NCBI GenBank assembly: GCA_030248215.1
Contig: JASANG010003018.1
Coordinates: 155,461-219,460 of the forward strand
Direction of reading: 5' to 3'
Length of the DNA stretch: 64,000 nucleotides
Source: Enoplolaimus lenunculus
Taxonomy: Eukaryota > Nematoda > Enoplea > Enoplida > Thoracostomopsidae
In this document: positions 22,301-34,300 of the stretch, piece after piece
How positions within the stretch are numbered: position 1 is the stretch's first letter
How the letters are laid out: every line of letters starts with the position of its first letter
Made by a program: the position numbers and the translations under genes
The notes under the pieces: generated by a model
The model's database searches: none
What the model was told of the DNA's origin: nothing
What the model saw: the letters and a program-made list of their open reading frames with translations, nothing else

Positions 22301-25300
22301 AGATACTAAATAAATACTTGCGTTGACAACTTAAAATTGAGCTGATTTGGCTTGTCCTTTGCCTTATTTAAACCACAGCAATAGAGATTTCGTCGAATAT
22401 AACTCTTCCCTCGAACTATATATACTTGAATCGTGTTAATTCCAAGAACATAAGGTAGGGGTTCTCAGACATTTTTCTTATCCGGACCGGATATCCGGTG
22501 TTCATCTGTAGTCTATATCATGCTGTTCTCGGTAAGCTTGCTAAAATCATTCTCGGATACGCGAAGTGTTAACTCAGAAATACGTTGTGTTAAATAAAAC
22601 CACTAAAACGTCCCAGAGATAAATTAGCGTTGCATTGAATTACGGATAAAGCTAGACCTGTGGGAAACCCAGCCGTATATCGAATTCTACAGAAACTCAG
22701 GCCCATGTTACTTTTAGGGCCGTTGAGTTTTCTATTATTACAATTTTTGCTAAGGCTTAGGAATACGTTTAATGTTCTGTTACGCTCCTAAAAGTAACAT
22801 TGCCCGAAATTCAATGAAGGACCCACCAGTTTTATTAAATGTCAGAGCGTCAAAAAATAGAACACGAAACTGATTGAGACGAAATAGCAACGAATTGCAT
22901 CCAAATACCGCATTTTTTTCGTTAGCTCCAGATACTTTGACGATGAAACGAAACAGATTCTTCCAAAAAATTTTTAAACAAAAGCATTTCGGATATCCGG
23001 ATATATCCGGATACACTTTTCAGTTCGGATACATATCCGGATATTTTTCATATCCGGATAACCGGATATCCAGATATCCGGTGCCCATTTATAATAAAAC
23101 TGGAGAAAACAAGTTTCAACAAAAAAATGTTATACTTAAAAGTTTGTACCACAGTAAAAATCACACTAACTAATTTGTATACCACACGCTCTTGTTAAAA
23201 ACAGCTTGGAACGCAGCTCAAAATACGTATGTGGTGCGTTCCAGTTATATAGATTATGCATACCGTCATTTGCACTTGTTCCACTAACGCAGTTTAAACT
23301 TTAACTGCTCTAACAGACCTTAAATACTTAGGGCCTATATTGACTTTGTAAACCCATTGCATGAATTTGAATGGAGCCCCATCACACACTAGCACGGCCA
23401 TACCAGTAACTCAAGTTTCTACTTGCCTCTGCCTTTCCATCTTACTCTCTAAAAACTTAAACTTAAATTATACCTTAACTAAACTTGAATTTCAGTTTAA
23501 GTAAAACTTAAATGGCTGGACGGACTAACTAAACTAAAATTTTAAGTTTTACTTGAACTAACATGTTTTTAAGTTTAACACGAGTTTAAGTAAGCTTATT
23601 TTTAGATTAAGTAACAAGTTCAGCCGTGTATCTAAGAGTTCAATAAATAAGTTTAGCTTAAACTGAAAATATGTAAGATTTTAAATGAGTTTAAGCATAA
23701 ACCTATCGGTTAGCTTAGTTAATCTAAAAAGTTAGTTTAATACCGGTGGATTAGCTTAAGCTTAAATCAAGTTAGTTTAAGCTTTTAGAGAGTACTGCAA
23801 CTTTCAAGGTGGAAATAAGAATTGCTGCCTACTCTCAGCACTCTTAACTTCACTCGGTGTTAGCCTTTAATCAGGACGAGAAATCTCCCATGTCCGGAGT
23901 GGGCACATTCTGAGTCGACATTCTTGGAGGTAATGGCGAAATTTCCAAAAAGTCCTGTGTATATAGCAAAGGCAAGCAAACAGAATCCGAACCTCATCCC
24001 AAGGGTGATTCGATTAGCCACATCCGAGTCACCCATTTCCGTAGAAGGATACGACCGTATCGACCTACAGTGCTATGATAAAACGTCCTTTTACTGCCAC
24101 CCCGAGAAGCGAAGGCAGAACCTCCGTGCTATCACGGTGGGCTTACACGGACACAGACAACCAACATTTGGTATTGTGTGCGTCTCAGGTATTGTTGTTG
24201 TTGTTGTAGGTACCGGGTGTGTGGCTCCGGACCTCATTTGCATAGCGGACACACGATTTTGGGTGTCGGCGAAATGCAAATGAGGTCGGGATATGGAGAT
24301 GGGTAGCCAGGACCGGAATCAGTTTTGACTTGGAAGCTGGTGAGATTGGTGACTCTAATTTGGTGTGTTTAATTGCGCGTGTATTTGTATAAGTTTCTTG
24401 GTTTGACAGTCTCAGGCGGTGAAGCGGAAGTATTGGTAACTAAGGTTGAATTCAACTCGGTTAAGTATAGTCACGGTGGCATAGGATGTGAAGGAAATTA
24501 CGGCGTTGCGGATTTAATCGGCATTGCGCAAGGCGCGGAATTTACCCAGTATCGGATACTGGTGTTATGTGTTAAACGGGAAACTTGGGAGTTACCGGAG
24601 AACCTGGGGAAAAGTAGTCTAATAAATCTAACGGGGTTAGATTTATTATTCTACGACGGCTGGACCAAATCTAACGGGGTTAGATTGGTCGGAAATTTGG
24701 TGTAACTCTAACGGGGTTAGAGTACACGGTTTAACAGGGTGTGATTCTAACGGGGTTAGAATTACACGGATTCTGGAAAACGGCAAAAATATTAGTAACG
24801 GTAAAGCCAGTGGCTGGATTAAACCAGATTCAGGCGTCGGCTTTAAGGATTCCGGCTCAGGTCGCCAGTTAAATTGCATAACCTGTAATTTGCTGGTATC
24901 GAATATTGAATATTTAGTGTCATACGGGTTTCGGGTTGGGGTTTCTAATAAACATTTACCGGAAGCGTTTACTAAATCAGAGCGATAAGCATACATCGAG
25001 GAAAGAACATAACAGGCGATACAGGGTACAGGCTTAAGACAAAATCACGAACTTCTCACATGGTGACCACGACGGCCTCGATGCTGATTTAGTTGGTGGT
25101 CGGTGTGAAAAGGAATAGTTGGAAAAAGGAGAAAGGAATTTCTGGAGAGTAAAAGGAAAAGGTTGTTATTGGAAACACAGGATCTGAACGATCGTGTTGT
25201 GGAAAATAACAAGGAGTACAGGCTGAAAAAGGAAAAGGCTGTTATTGGAAACACAGGCTCTGAACGATCGTGTTGTTGAAAATAACAGGGAGTACAGGCG

Positions 25301-28300
25301 GAAAAGGAAATTGGGCTGTGAGTATCTAGTGCGCGAAAGGGCAATAGATACTGACATTACTGGATAGTACAGGTTGTGAATTAGTTCGACGGTTATACTT
25401 GGGGCTGTGCCGCAAGTACGTGGAACTGGTTCAGGAGTTAACGGATTGAAATCAGGCGGAAAAGGAAATCGGTGAAATTGGGCTGTGAGTATCTAGTGCG
25501 CGAAAAGGCAACAGATACTGACATTACTGGATAGTACAGGCTGTGAATTAGTTCGACGGTTATACTTGGGGCTGTGCCGCAAGTACGTGGAACTAGTTCA
25601 GGAACAGGCGAATTGGAAGTGAAAATCCCCGGGGTAAAGAGACGAAAATTGGGAAAAACGGTCAGAAATTGGTGAAATTGGTATACTTAGGAACTACTGT
25701 GTTCGTAAGTACCGGGTTAAAATTTGAAACGGAACGGTTACAGGCATCGGCAGTATTGGTCAAAAACATCTGAAAAATTGTCAAAAATTCAGTTGTTTTT
25801 GGACCTGGCGACGTGAAAAGGTGCGAGAAAGGCAAAAAGGATACGGCATTGGACTCAGGGTATATCAAGGACGAAAGTAAACCCTTAACACTCACGCTAT
25901 AAGGGTTTACGGAAATTTCGGTTGGTGCCGGCACGAGATCTAGGTACTTGTAACAAGTAGCTAGCTAATAAGGAGCAATCTCGGGTGAAAACCGGAGCTG
26001 AAAGTTTGCCTGACGCGAGATAGCGGCTGGCAAACGTGAACAGAAGTTGAAAAGGAGTTCAAGGAACGATTCAGGAACATTTTGCTTGGGGCTACGCCGC
26101 AAGTTTTTAAATCGGGTGCCGTATTCAGTGACTGAATAGGGCTGTTGAACAGAATCTCAGGAGTAGCTAAGCGAAAAGGTCGAAAAATCGTCGAAGGTGC
26201 TTGGGGCTGAAATATTTAGGAACTGTATAGTTCGTAAATACCCAGAGCACGTTCTTGAAAGAAATTTTGAACCGAGCGAAAAGTTTTGGGCCAAAAATTA
26301 CGAAAAATTGGCCGAATTGAAAAGTGGTGTTTTATATATATAAAACACAATAACACTGGTGTGGGAAATAGTTTACGGAGATTGGCTGAAAGTGCGATTT
26401 CGGAGAAGGAGAATGCCGTTGTACAGGACCCCGACTACGGCGGTAGAACAGGAATCAGTAGCAAGGGCTACGGCGCGTGAAAGCAGGGTGACAACACGAA
26501 GTATGTCACGCGAGCTTCAGGCGGAACAGGGCAAGGAAATCGAAGAGATTTCGTTACCGAGTACAATGTGTCGTCAGGAATCACTTGAATCAGTATTCCA
26601 GACGAATGGGAACGGCATATCCGGGCAATCGACTATGATTGCGCGAGGAGCACAGGCGACGGAGATAAGGGCGCCGGGTCTAACGATGTTAGACGCGCAG
26701 CATACCGGAATGAGAGCGCAAGAGGATACAGGCATACGGCAAGGGAGTCATAGACTCGCTTATGCATCGGAGGGAAGCATAGGACATGGCGGTGTTGTAG
26801 ATTCAGGCATGTCCTATCCTCGGATGACAGCGGAATATCAGAACGAGAGACAGGATCTGGAGGATTCGGGCGTATGTCGACCAGAACCGAGATACGCATT
26901 ACCGAACCCGGCTATGATGGAAGGAAATAGTTCGGAAACAGGTATGAGATGGACTCAGGCATATAGCGGGACGGAGCCGTCGCGCGGGATAAATATGATT
27001 AGGCCGCATCCACAATTAGAAATGGATGGGCCGTTGGCAAACTGGTCGGTGGAACAACGCATGTCCATGGGGCATGGGTTACAGCGACAACAGGCTTCCA
27101 CCCAGGTGCAAGGAATAGGAGCACGGAGCCAGGATAGTGTGAAGGTGGTGGAAGAAGATAGAGGTCGCAGTCCGGGGGTGCCTCAAGCACGCTCGAGAGC
27201 GACGTCTATTCAGGAATCAGAAGAGGAGGATGATGAAATCAAGGAATTGACTCGGGTATTTGAACGAGGATTGAAATCGAAACATAGTGAGAAGTTTCGA
27301 AAATTGTGGAGTAAATTGGAAGGTGAAATGGGTCAGAGGCCGGAGTCAAGGCAGAGTCACAGATCAGGCAGAGTTAGTTGGATGTCGAATAAGGACGAAG
27401 TTAACCGGCAATCTGTGACGAAGGAGTACCGGGAAGCTACGCGAATGCATGGAGCAGGGGAACAAGCCTGCTCGATGTCGATGGGAAATCAGGAGTTGCC
27501 GAAAGGAGGGGTGGCACCCCACCCTGTCCCTATGGGTTACCGACAGGCGAGTTACCCGGTGTTGACCCAACCATTGGCGGGAAATGCGTATCAAGCATTT
27601 CCGGCGCAACCAGGAGTGGCTCCGCAAGCGAACGCAAGTTGGCAAGAACCCGTCATGCAAACACCGAGGATGACGGGTTTCGCGGAGATGCCACAGTTAC
27701 AGGCAATGGGGAATATGGCAAATCGGGTACCACAGCATATGGGGTACGCGAATCAGGGTGCACCACAGATCGTGGTGAAAATGCCGCAGAAATTGCCGTT
27801 GCAAAATTTCGAAGGCAAGTCAGACTTTGGAATTTGGTACAGGAAATTTGAACGGGTGATGCAAACGGCTAAAATTGTCGACAGCGAGTCCAAAATAAAT
27901 CACTTCAGGAATCATGTGAAAGGACTGGCTGACCAATATTTGGATATTTTGGAAGAGCGGTATGGACCATACGGCTCAGAGGAGTTCGGGCAATTAGTGC
28001 GCGAATTCCAGGAAAGGTTTGGAGAATCGACGGACCTGTCGAATAGAATGGCAGCGTTCCAGAGGATCAGGCAAAAAGGGGACGTGAGCGAATACGCTGA
28101 CGAGCTGCAGCTTTACCGGGAAAAAAATTTGAGGAACAGGTTGGGAAAAAGGGGGAAAAAGGGGCATTTTTTTGCATACACTACTTGTAACCACCTCATC
28201 CCCGGAAACAAATAGACATTTTTAGGACCGCGGCGCCTTGGCCGTCGAGGTCCGGAGCAGACTTGACGCAGCGGGCACTTTAAATGGAAGGGAAAAGGGA

Positions 28301-31300
28301 GACAAAGGAGGAGGAGAAGGTGGAGAGATTGGGTGAGCGCACCGCCACAGACAGGGAAATACGCGGCGGGAGCGCGCGGGGAGGGCGCGGGGAGAGCGAG
28401 CGCGCGGGGCCCGGGCGGAGCGGAGGGACAGGGCAGCACTCAGGACAGCTGAGCACTGCAGCACAGGGAGCGGGGGGGGAAAGAGAGAGAAAAAAGAAAA
28501 AAGGCGAATCGGGGGCGACACGCATACGACAGGGACAAACACACAGCAAAAGAGAATACACAGAAAGCAGGAAGAGAGAGGGCAAGGGGAGAGGAGGGAA
28601 GCAAGGGGAAAACAAGGAGAGGGAAAGAAAAAGGGGGGCAGAGAGAGGGGAGGGAAGGGGGCGCGCCCCTCGACACCGACGGACAAAGAAAACGCAAACC
28701 CCACCCGAAAAACACCGAACCCAACAAACCAATAAGCCACCGAAAACACCAACGAAACCTACGAGAACCAAACCGAGAAAAAAAAAGAACAAGGACAGGG
28801 ACAGGAGACAGGACAAAAGGAAAACCAGGCCCGCACCCCGGGACCATCGCCAACAACGACGGCACAGAGGAAAAGGGCACACAGAAGAAAAAGACAACGA
28901 AAAATCCAGTAGCATCAACCAAAAAAAACGAAACAAAAAAAAAAAAAAAAAAAAACCCACACAGCGGATCTGCGTCAGTGTCACAGAGGAAGCTAATGTA
29001 AGCGGAGATGGAGGTCTCAGAGGCACCTACATCGTCAGCAAGCCGGGGGGCGTCGACGGCGACGTCACCTGTGGACAAAACAGACGGCAAGAAAAAGAAA
29101 TGGAAAAAGAAGGAGGATGTAGTAGAGGTGAATTTGGATGGCTCAAGTGAGGACGAGCGAATGGATACAGGAACGACGGAGAAAGGAGCAGAGCGGATGG
29201 ATATTCCATCGGCTAAGCCAGGTGTGGACCAGTTGTGCACACCGGAGGCGGAAGGAAAAGGAAAAGGAGTAGGAAAAGGGAAACAGTTGGTGGGTAGCGG
29301 AAGCGCATTGGACAGCGCTTCGGTTACGACTATTAAAAAGGAATGGAGAGTGCTGGATCCGGAGGCGTATCAGGAGGGGAAGTACCCACGGATGCCGACG
29401 GATACTTCATCGGTCGTGGAAGGTTCGCCTTTCCTAGCGCAGCCGTGTGTAACTCCCCCTCCACCGCCGTTGCCGAAAGGAATGTACTGGGCAGAGATGG
29501 TACCGGACCCTCCGAAAGCAGGGTCGGGTGTAGCAGAGTATAGTCCGGCATTGTTTCTCGAGGAAGCATTGAAGCGGGACATCGAGAACAGGCAATTACA
29601 GGATAAGGAGTTGATTGCAAGGCTGAAGGCAGCGTTGACTAGAATGTACCCACCAGGGGGATTCGGAGTCGCGGAAATCGAGAGCTCGTACGCGATGGTA
29701 CAGGCAAATGTACGGGATTTAGAAGGAAATTGGACGCTGCGGAAGGAGACGGATATTGAGGCAATGTCCATGGCTAATAAGCTACGGGCATATCAGGAGT
29801 TCGCTGTGGAAGCGTGGAGAGATTTGATGGGTTACGCGGAACGCGTAACGCAGAACCGGAAAAGGATTGTAGAATTGGAAACAGCGGTTTTAGCGGCTGG
29901 AGACCAGCGGCAGAGGGCTCACGAGCATGTGTCCGGTGCGGAACAGCTGGTGAGGCGGACAGAGGAAAAGGTTAAGGAGAAGGAAACCGAGCGTCAGGCG
30001 ATGATGGAAAAGTTGAATAAGGCACTGGAAGAGGTTATGACGCTCGTCGGTGAAAAGAGGCAGCTGGAGAACCAGGTGCAGGAATTGACCGAGGAAAATG
30101 ACAAGTTGAGAAAGGGAGCCGCTCTCGATAGAGGGGAAGAGTCACCGGAGCCGTCCGACGATAGGACGTCTGCGAGTCAACAGGGAGCGTTCAAGAGACC
30201 GAGATCTCTAACGCCGGGACGTGCACGGAAGACGGTGCGCATGGATGTTGAGGAGGTAGAGTTGTCCGGCGGCACAGAGGATGAAGTAGCGTCGGTTCAG
30301 GTAATAGGCGAAAAGGATGTGCCGAGGACAACGTTCGTACAAAGGAGACCAGAGGCGCGAGGTCAAACGGCCTGGCAGATTGTGCAGCGGACAAGACGAC
30401 CCGGGAGAGGCATAATCGCTTTTCCGGATATGGTCATCTTGCCAAGGGGGCACATGTTGGTAAACTATAAGTTTGGTTATCAACAGGTGTTGCATGCGAA
30501 TTATTTTGAAGGCAACGATTCGCCGGAACAGCCGGGTGTAGGGTTACCGAAGGATGTGTTGCGGCATTTAGCGGTCCACTGGGCGACGGCAGCAATCAAG
30601 GCGTTCGAATTTTATTTGAAAAAGGAGGCCTTGATATCGGAATGGTTGGAGTGCCTGAATTATGCGGAGCGCGGCTTAGCGGCGTGTTTATTCCGCACGG
30701 TGGATATAGAGCCACAAGTGTATCAGGCGGTGATGAGATGGTTCGCGAGGATAGTGAGAGAAACGGCGGCACGTGCAGTGGTCACGCGCGGTCTGCAGTG
30801 GGGACGAGCACCGGCGGATTTCTTTGTACCGCTGTCGCCCCACGTAATTATGCAACTGTTCGACAAGGCAAAGGATCCGCAAGTAAAAAGGACAAGGCCC
30901 ATGATTATGGCCCGGGCATATGCGAACCAAAAGTATTGGACGCTCGGGAATAAGCTAGAACGGGAGAACCTAAAGGCAATGGAGCCGGAGGATTCCACAG
31001 TAAGGGCAGAAATGCGATTGCAGTTGCTGCCGTTACAAAAAGATGTGCAGAAGGAAACGGAAAAGGTGCTGGCAGTGAGTACGCTGCGAGCTATAGCGAA
31101 TTTGTCGCTATGGTTTCCGGAGGCATATCCATACCCGGAGAATAAAAGGGAAGCAGAGTTGCCAGAGTTGGCACCGGATGAGGAATCGAGAAGGCAACTG
31201 GTGGATATGGTACAGGATTACGACCGGAAGGAGACGGAGGAATTGGCTAGGATCGCCGAAGTGAACAGGAGAGCCCTGGACTTGTGTCGAGGACACCTGT

Positions 31301-34300
31301 TCGATGACCGGGAGAATGCGGCTCGGGGACCGGAGCCAATGGATACACAGGTAGCAGGGCAAGAAGGAGTACAGCCGGGTCCGAGCAAAGCTCGTACGCG
31401 ATCTGAAGCGCAGGCGGAAGCGGCCGGCGTGCAGGCGGAGGAGAAAAGGAAGATGGACTTGAACCGGTGAGCGAGGGGGAGTTCGACGTGCTGGAAGAAG
31501 CAGGCCAACTCCGTCTCCGGAGAAGCAACAAAAGAAACCGGCGGTGACGCTACAGACGAAGAAAGAGGAACCGCGGGCGGAGGGGTATGTGACGCCTCCG
31601 CCGGCAGAGAAAGAGGGGTCAGAAGGGAAACTGACGCCAAGGAGGTCACCACGGATACAGAAGCAAGAGGAGGCGAAGGAGCAGGAGAAGTCGAAAGAGC
31701 TGTTATGGGAGGAGTTGATAAAACTGCAACCTAAAAAGGTGCGGTCGCAGTCAGAGGCAGAAGAAAAACCGAGCACGAGTCTGGGTCAGCCACCGGCACC
31801 GGGATATATCGCGGTGCGAGGGCCGGATGGAAAATTGAAATGGAGGTTTGACAAGGATGCGAGGAGAAGGGCAATGGCCCAGAGGGCGCGCGTTAGTCCG
31901 AAGAGACCAACGGGCGGATATGTACGACCGGCTGCAGGGTCGGTGGTGAGTAAAATCGGACCGAGGCAGGCGAATCCGGTGTATAGTGCATCGGCTGTGC
32001 GATCACAGACAGCGCCTGGGTACCGGGGATCTGGAGCGGTAGCGCAGAGGGTGGCTGGTAGTCCACCAGCTGGGTCGTCAGGGGTACGGCCACGTGTCCG
32101 GCAAGTGTCGGACGAGCGGTACCCTGTACGAGTTGGCGGTCGCGTGGGACAACCGCAAGTGGCGCCTGGACGTGGCTACTACAATCAACAAGTGGAGAAT
32201 GTACGACAGGCGATGCGAGAAAGTCGGCAAGTAGAACGACAGCAGCAGCAACAACGGGCGTCGCGATCGGTGGGGCGCGACAATCAGTGGGTGACGCAGG
32301 AAGAATTGGACGCCTATTACGCAGACGTCCCTCGTGAGCTGCGGCGAAGGCACTTTTAATGGATCGGTAATGAACTTTTGACTGTATTTTGGGGTTAATA
32401 AGGTGTTGTTCGGGGGTGATGCTACGGGGTGCTGGGGTTGTTACTGGTACGCCGGGTCTTTTATGGTAAACTAATCGTGGATGGATTTTATTGGGTGTTA
32501 GTACTTGGGTCGCTAGTTGGTAATGGTTGTCGGGGGTAATGTTAAACGGGTGCTGGGGGTGCGCTGGTACGCGGTTTCGTTATTGGGACTATTGGACGCA
32601 TTGGCAATATTGTCGTGGGTCGTTAGATGGTTCGTTATTGTTACTTGGTAAAAGAACTTTAAAACAAAATAAAAAATAAATAAAAGAAAGAAAAGAAAAT
32701 GATAAAAATTGTTGTTGTTATTGTTGTTAAGTTTGTTATTGTGGATTTACGCTTTTTAGCGACGGCAAAAAAGGCAGTAAATAGGGCCATAAAATTTGTT
32801 CGATGCCAGGGTCGGCATCTGTGCCGAAGGGGGGATGTAGGTGGCTGTGCCACACTTAAACCTATTTCAAACTAAAAACTAAAACTAAAATAAAACCCTA
32901 TATCAAAACCACACCTTAAGGGAGTCCCTGGCTCCACCTAGTCTCTCTTAGAACTTAAGTTAGGCTTAGGCGTTGCTACTAGGCGTAGAAACTGTTAAAT
33001 CGATGTTATGGCGGCTGTGTCCGCAATATTAAACTTACCTGGGCCCTGCGTGGCCATTTAGTATTTGTTGATTAATGTTGCATTGATTTCTGGCCTATTT
33101 TGCGACTAAGGACATAGCTAGGCTATGTCAGCTCCAATATGGTGCTTTGGTATTGTGTGTGTCTCAGGTATTGTTGTTGTTGTTGTAGGTACCGGGTGTG
33201 TGGCTCCGGACCTCATTTGCATAGCGGACACACGATTTTGGGTGTCGGCGAAATGCAAATGAGGTCGGGATATGGAGATGGGTAGCCAGGACCGGAATCA
33301 GTTTTGACTTGGAAGCTGGTGAGATTGGTGACTCTAATTTGGTGTGTTTAATTGCGCGTGTATTTTATAAGTTTCTTGATTTGACAGTCTTCTGGCGTTG
33401 AAGCGGAAGTATTGGTAACTAAGGTTGAATTCAACTCGGTTAAGTATAGTCACGGTGGCATAGGATGTGAAGGAAATTACGGCGTTGCGGATTTAATCGG
33501 CATTGCGCAAGGCGCGGAATTTACCCAGTATCGGATACTGGTGTTATGTGTTAAACGGGAAACTTGGGAGTTACCGGAGAACCTGGGGAAAAGTAGTCTA
33601 ATAAATCTAACGGGGTTAGATTTATTATTCTACGACGGCTGGACCAAATCTAACGGGGTTAGATTGGTCGGAAATTTGGTGTAACTCTAACGGGGTTAGA
33701 GTACACGGTTTAACAGGGTGTGATTCTAACGGGGTTAGAATTACACGGATTCTGGAAAACGGCAAAAATATTAGTAACGGTAAAGCCAGTGGCTGGATTA
33801 AACCAGATTCAGGCGTCGGCTTTAAGGATTCCGGCTCAGGTCGCCAGTTAAATTGCATAACCTGTAATTTGCTGGTATCGAATATTGAATATTTAGTGTC
33901 ATACGGGTTTCGGGTTGGGGTTTCTAATAAACATTTACCGGCCGCGTTTACTAAATCAGAGCGATAAGCATACATCGAGGAAAGAACATAACAGGCGATA
34001 CAGGGTACAGGCTTAAGACAAAATCACGAACTTCTCACAATGTTCTTGCCAGCAAGTATTCAAATATTTTGCATACCAAACTTTAGCTACCCATATTTTG
34101 TCCGACATTTTTTACAATCCCCCCCAACACCCAATTTTTTAAGAGGCGATAAGCAAAATACGCCCAAAACAAGCGCGCACCAGCAAGCAAAGTCAACAAA
34201 TTTAAACTGAATACAGCCGATACAGCGAACAAATAATAACAAAAAATAAAAAAACCAAACATATTAAAAATAAAATAAAAAATAAATAAAATACTAAAAA

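Larger units (their letters stand above)
21571..23093. mobile_element. hAT-like non-autonomous DNA transposon with ATATCCGG ends
   Basis: Both ends are arrays of CGGATATCCGG-type units in opposite orientation. The left opens GGGCATCGGATAT and the right closes ATATCCGGTGCCC. The octamer ATAAAACT lies directly outside each end (21,563-21,570 and 23,094-23,101), an 8-bp duplication as in hAT elements. There is no transposase inside. Two other elements are nested in it (21,843-22,259 and 22,700-22,805). It lies in peroxidase intron 3. Confidence 0.6.
24167..34039 (+). mobile_element. LTR retrotransposon (Ty3/gypsy-like gag), non-autonomous, young
   Basis: Treated as a fossil. Near-identical direct repeats (24,167-25,060 and 33,146-34,039, about ten differences in 894 bp) flank 7.8 kb. 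A primer-binding-type TGG directly follows the left repeat, and a purine tract precedes the start of the fuller right LTR at 32,836. Parts: leader, a gag-like ORF with a Ty3/gypsy-type capsid region (26,413-28,215), a GC- and GA-rich block (28,222-28,980), an 820-codon ORF of unknown function (29,008-31,470) and a third ORF (31,544-32,359). I see no protease, reverse transcriptase, RNase H or integrase, so it would depend on another element. It is nearly whole, with about one or two structural breaks. The LTR similarity means a recent insertion. It lies in peroxidase intron 3. Confidence 0.85.

Noticed and set aside
24646-24996. 116-codon minus ORF, repeated at 33,625-33,975
   Set aside because: It lies in both LTRs and is duplicated with them. 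It contains the TCTAACGGGG hairpins and has no protein character.
28222-29240. Long minus-strand ORFs rich in Phe/Ser/Pro/Leu and a plus-strand Lys/Arg/Glu ORF
   Set aside because: Shadows of strong purine skew. Composition follows the base bias and no domain is visible.
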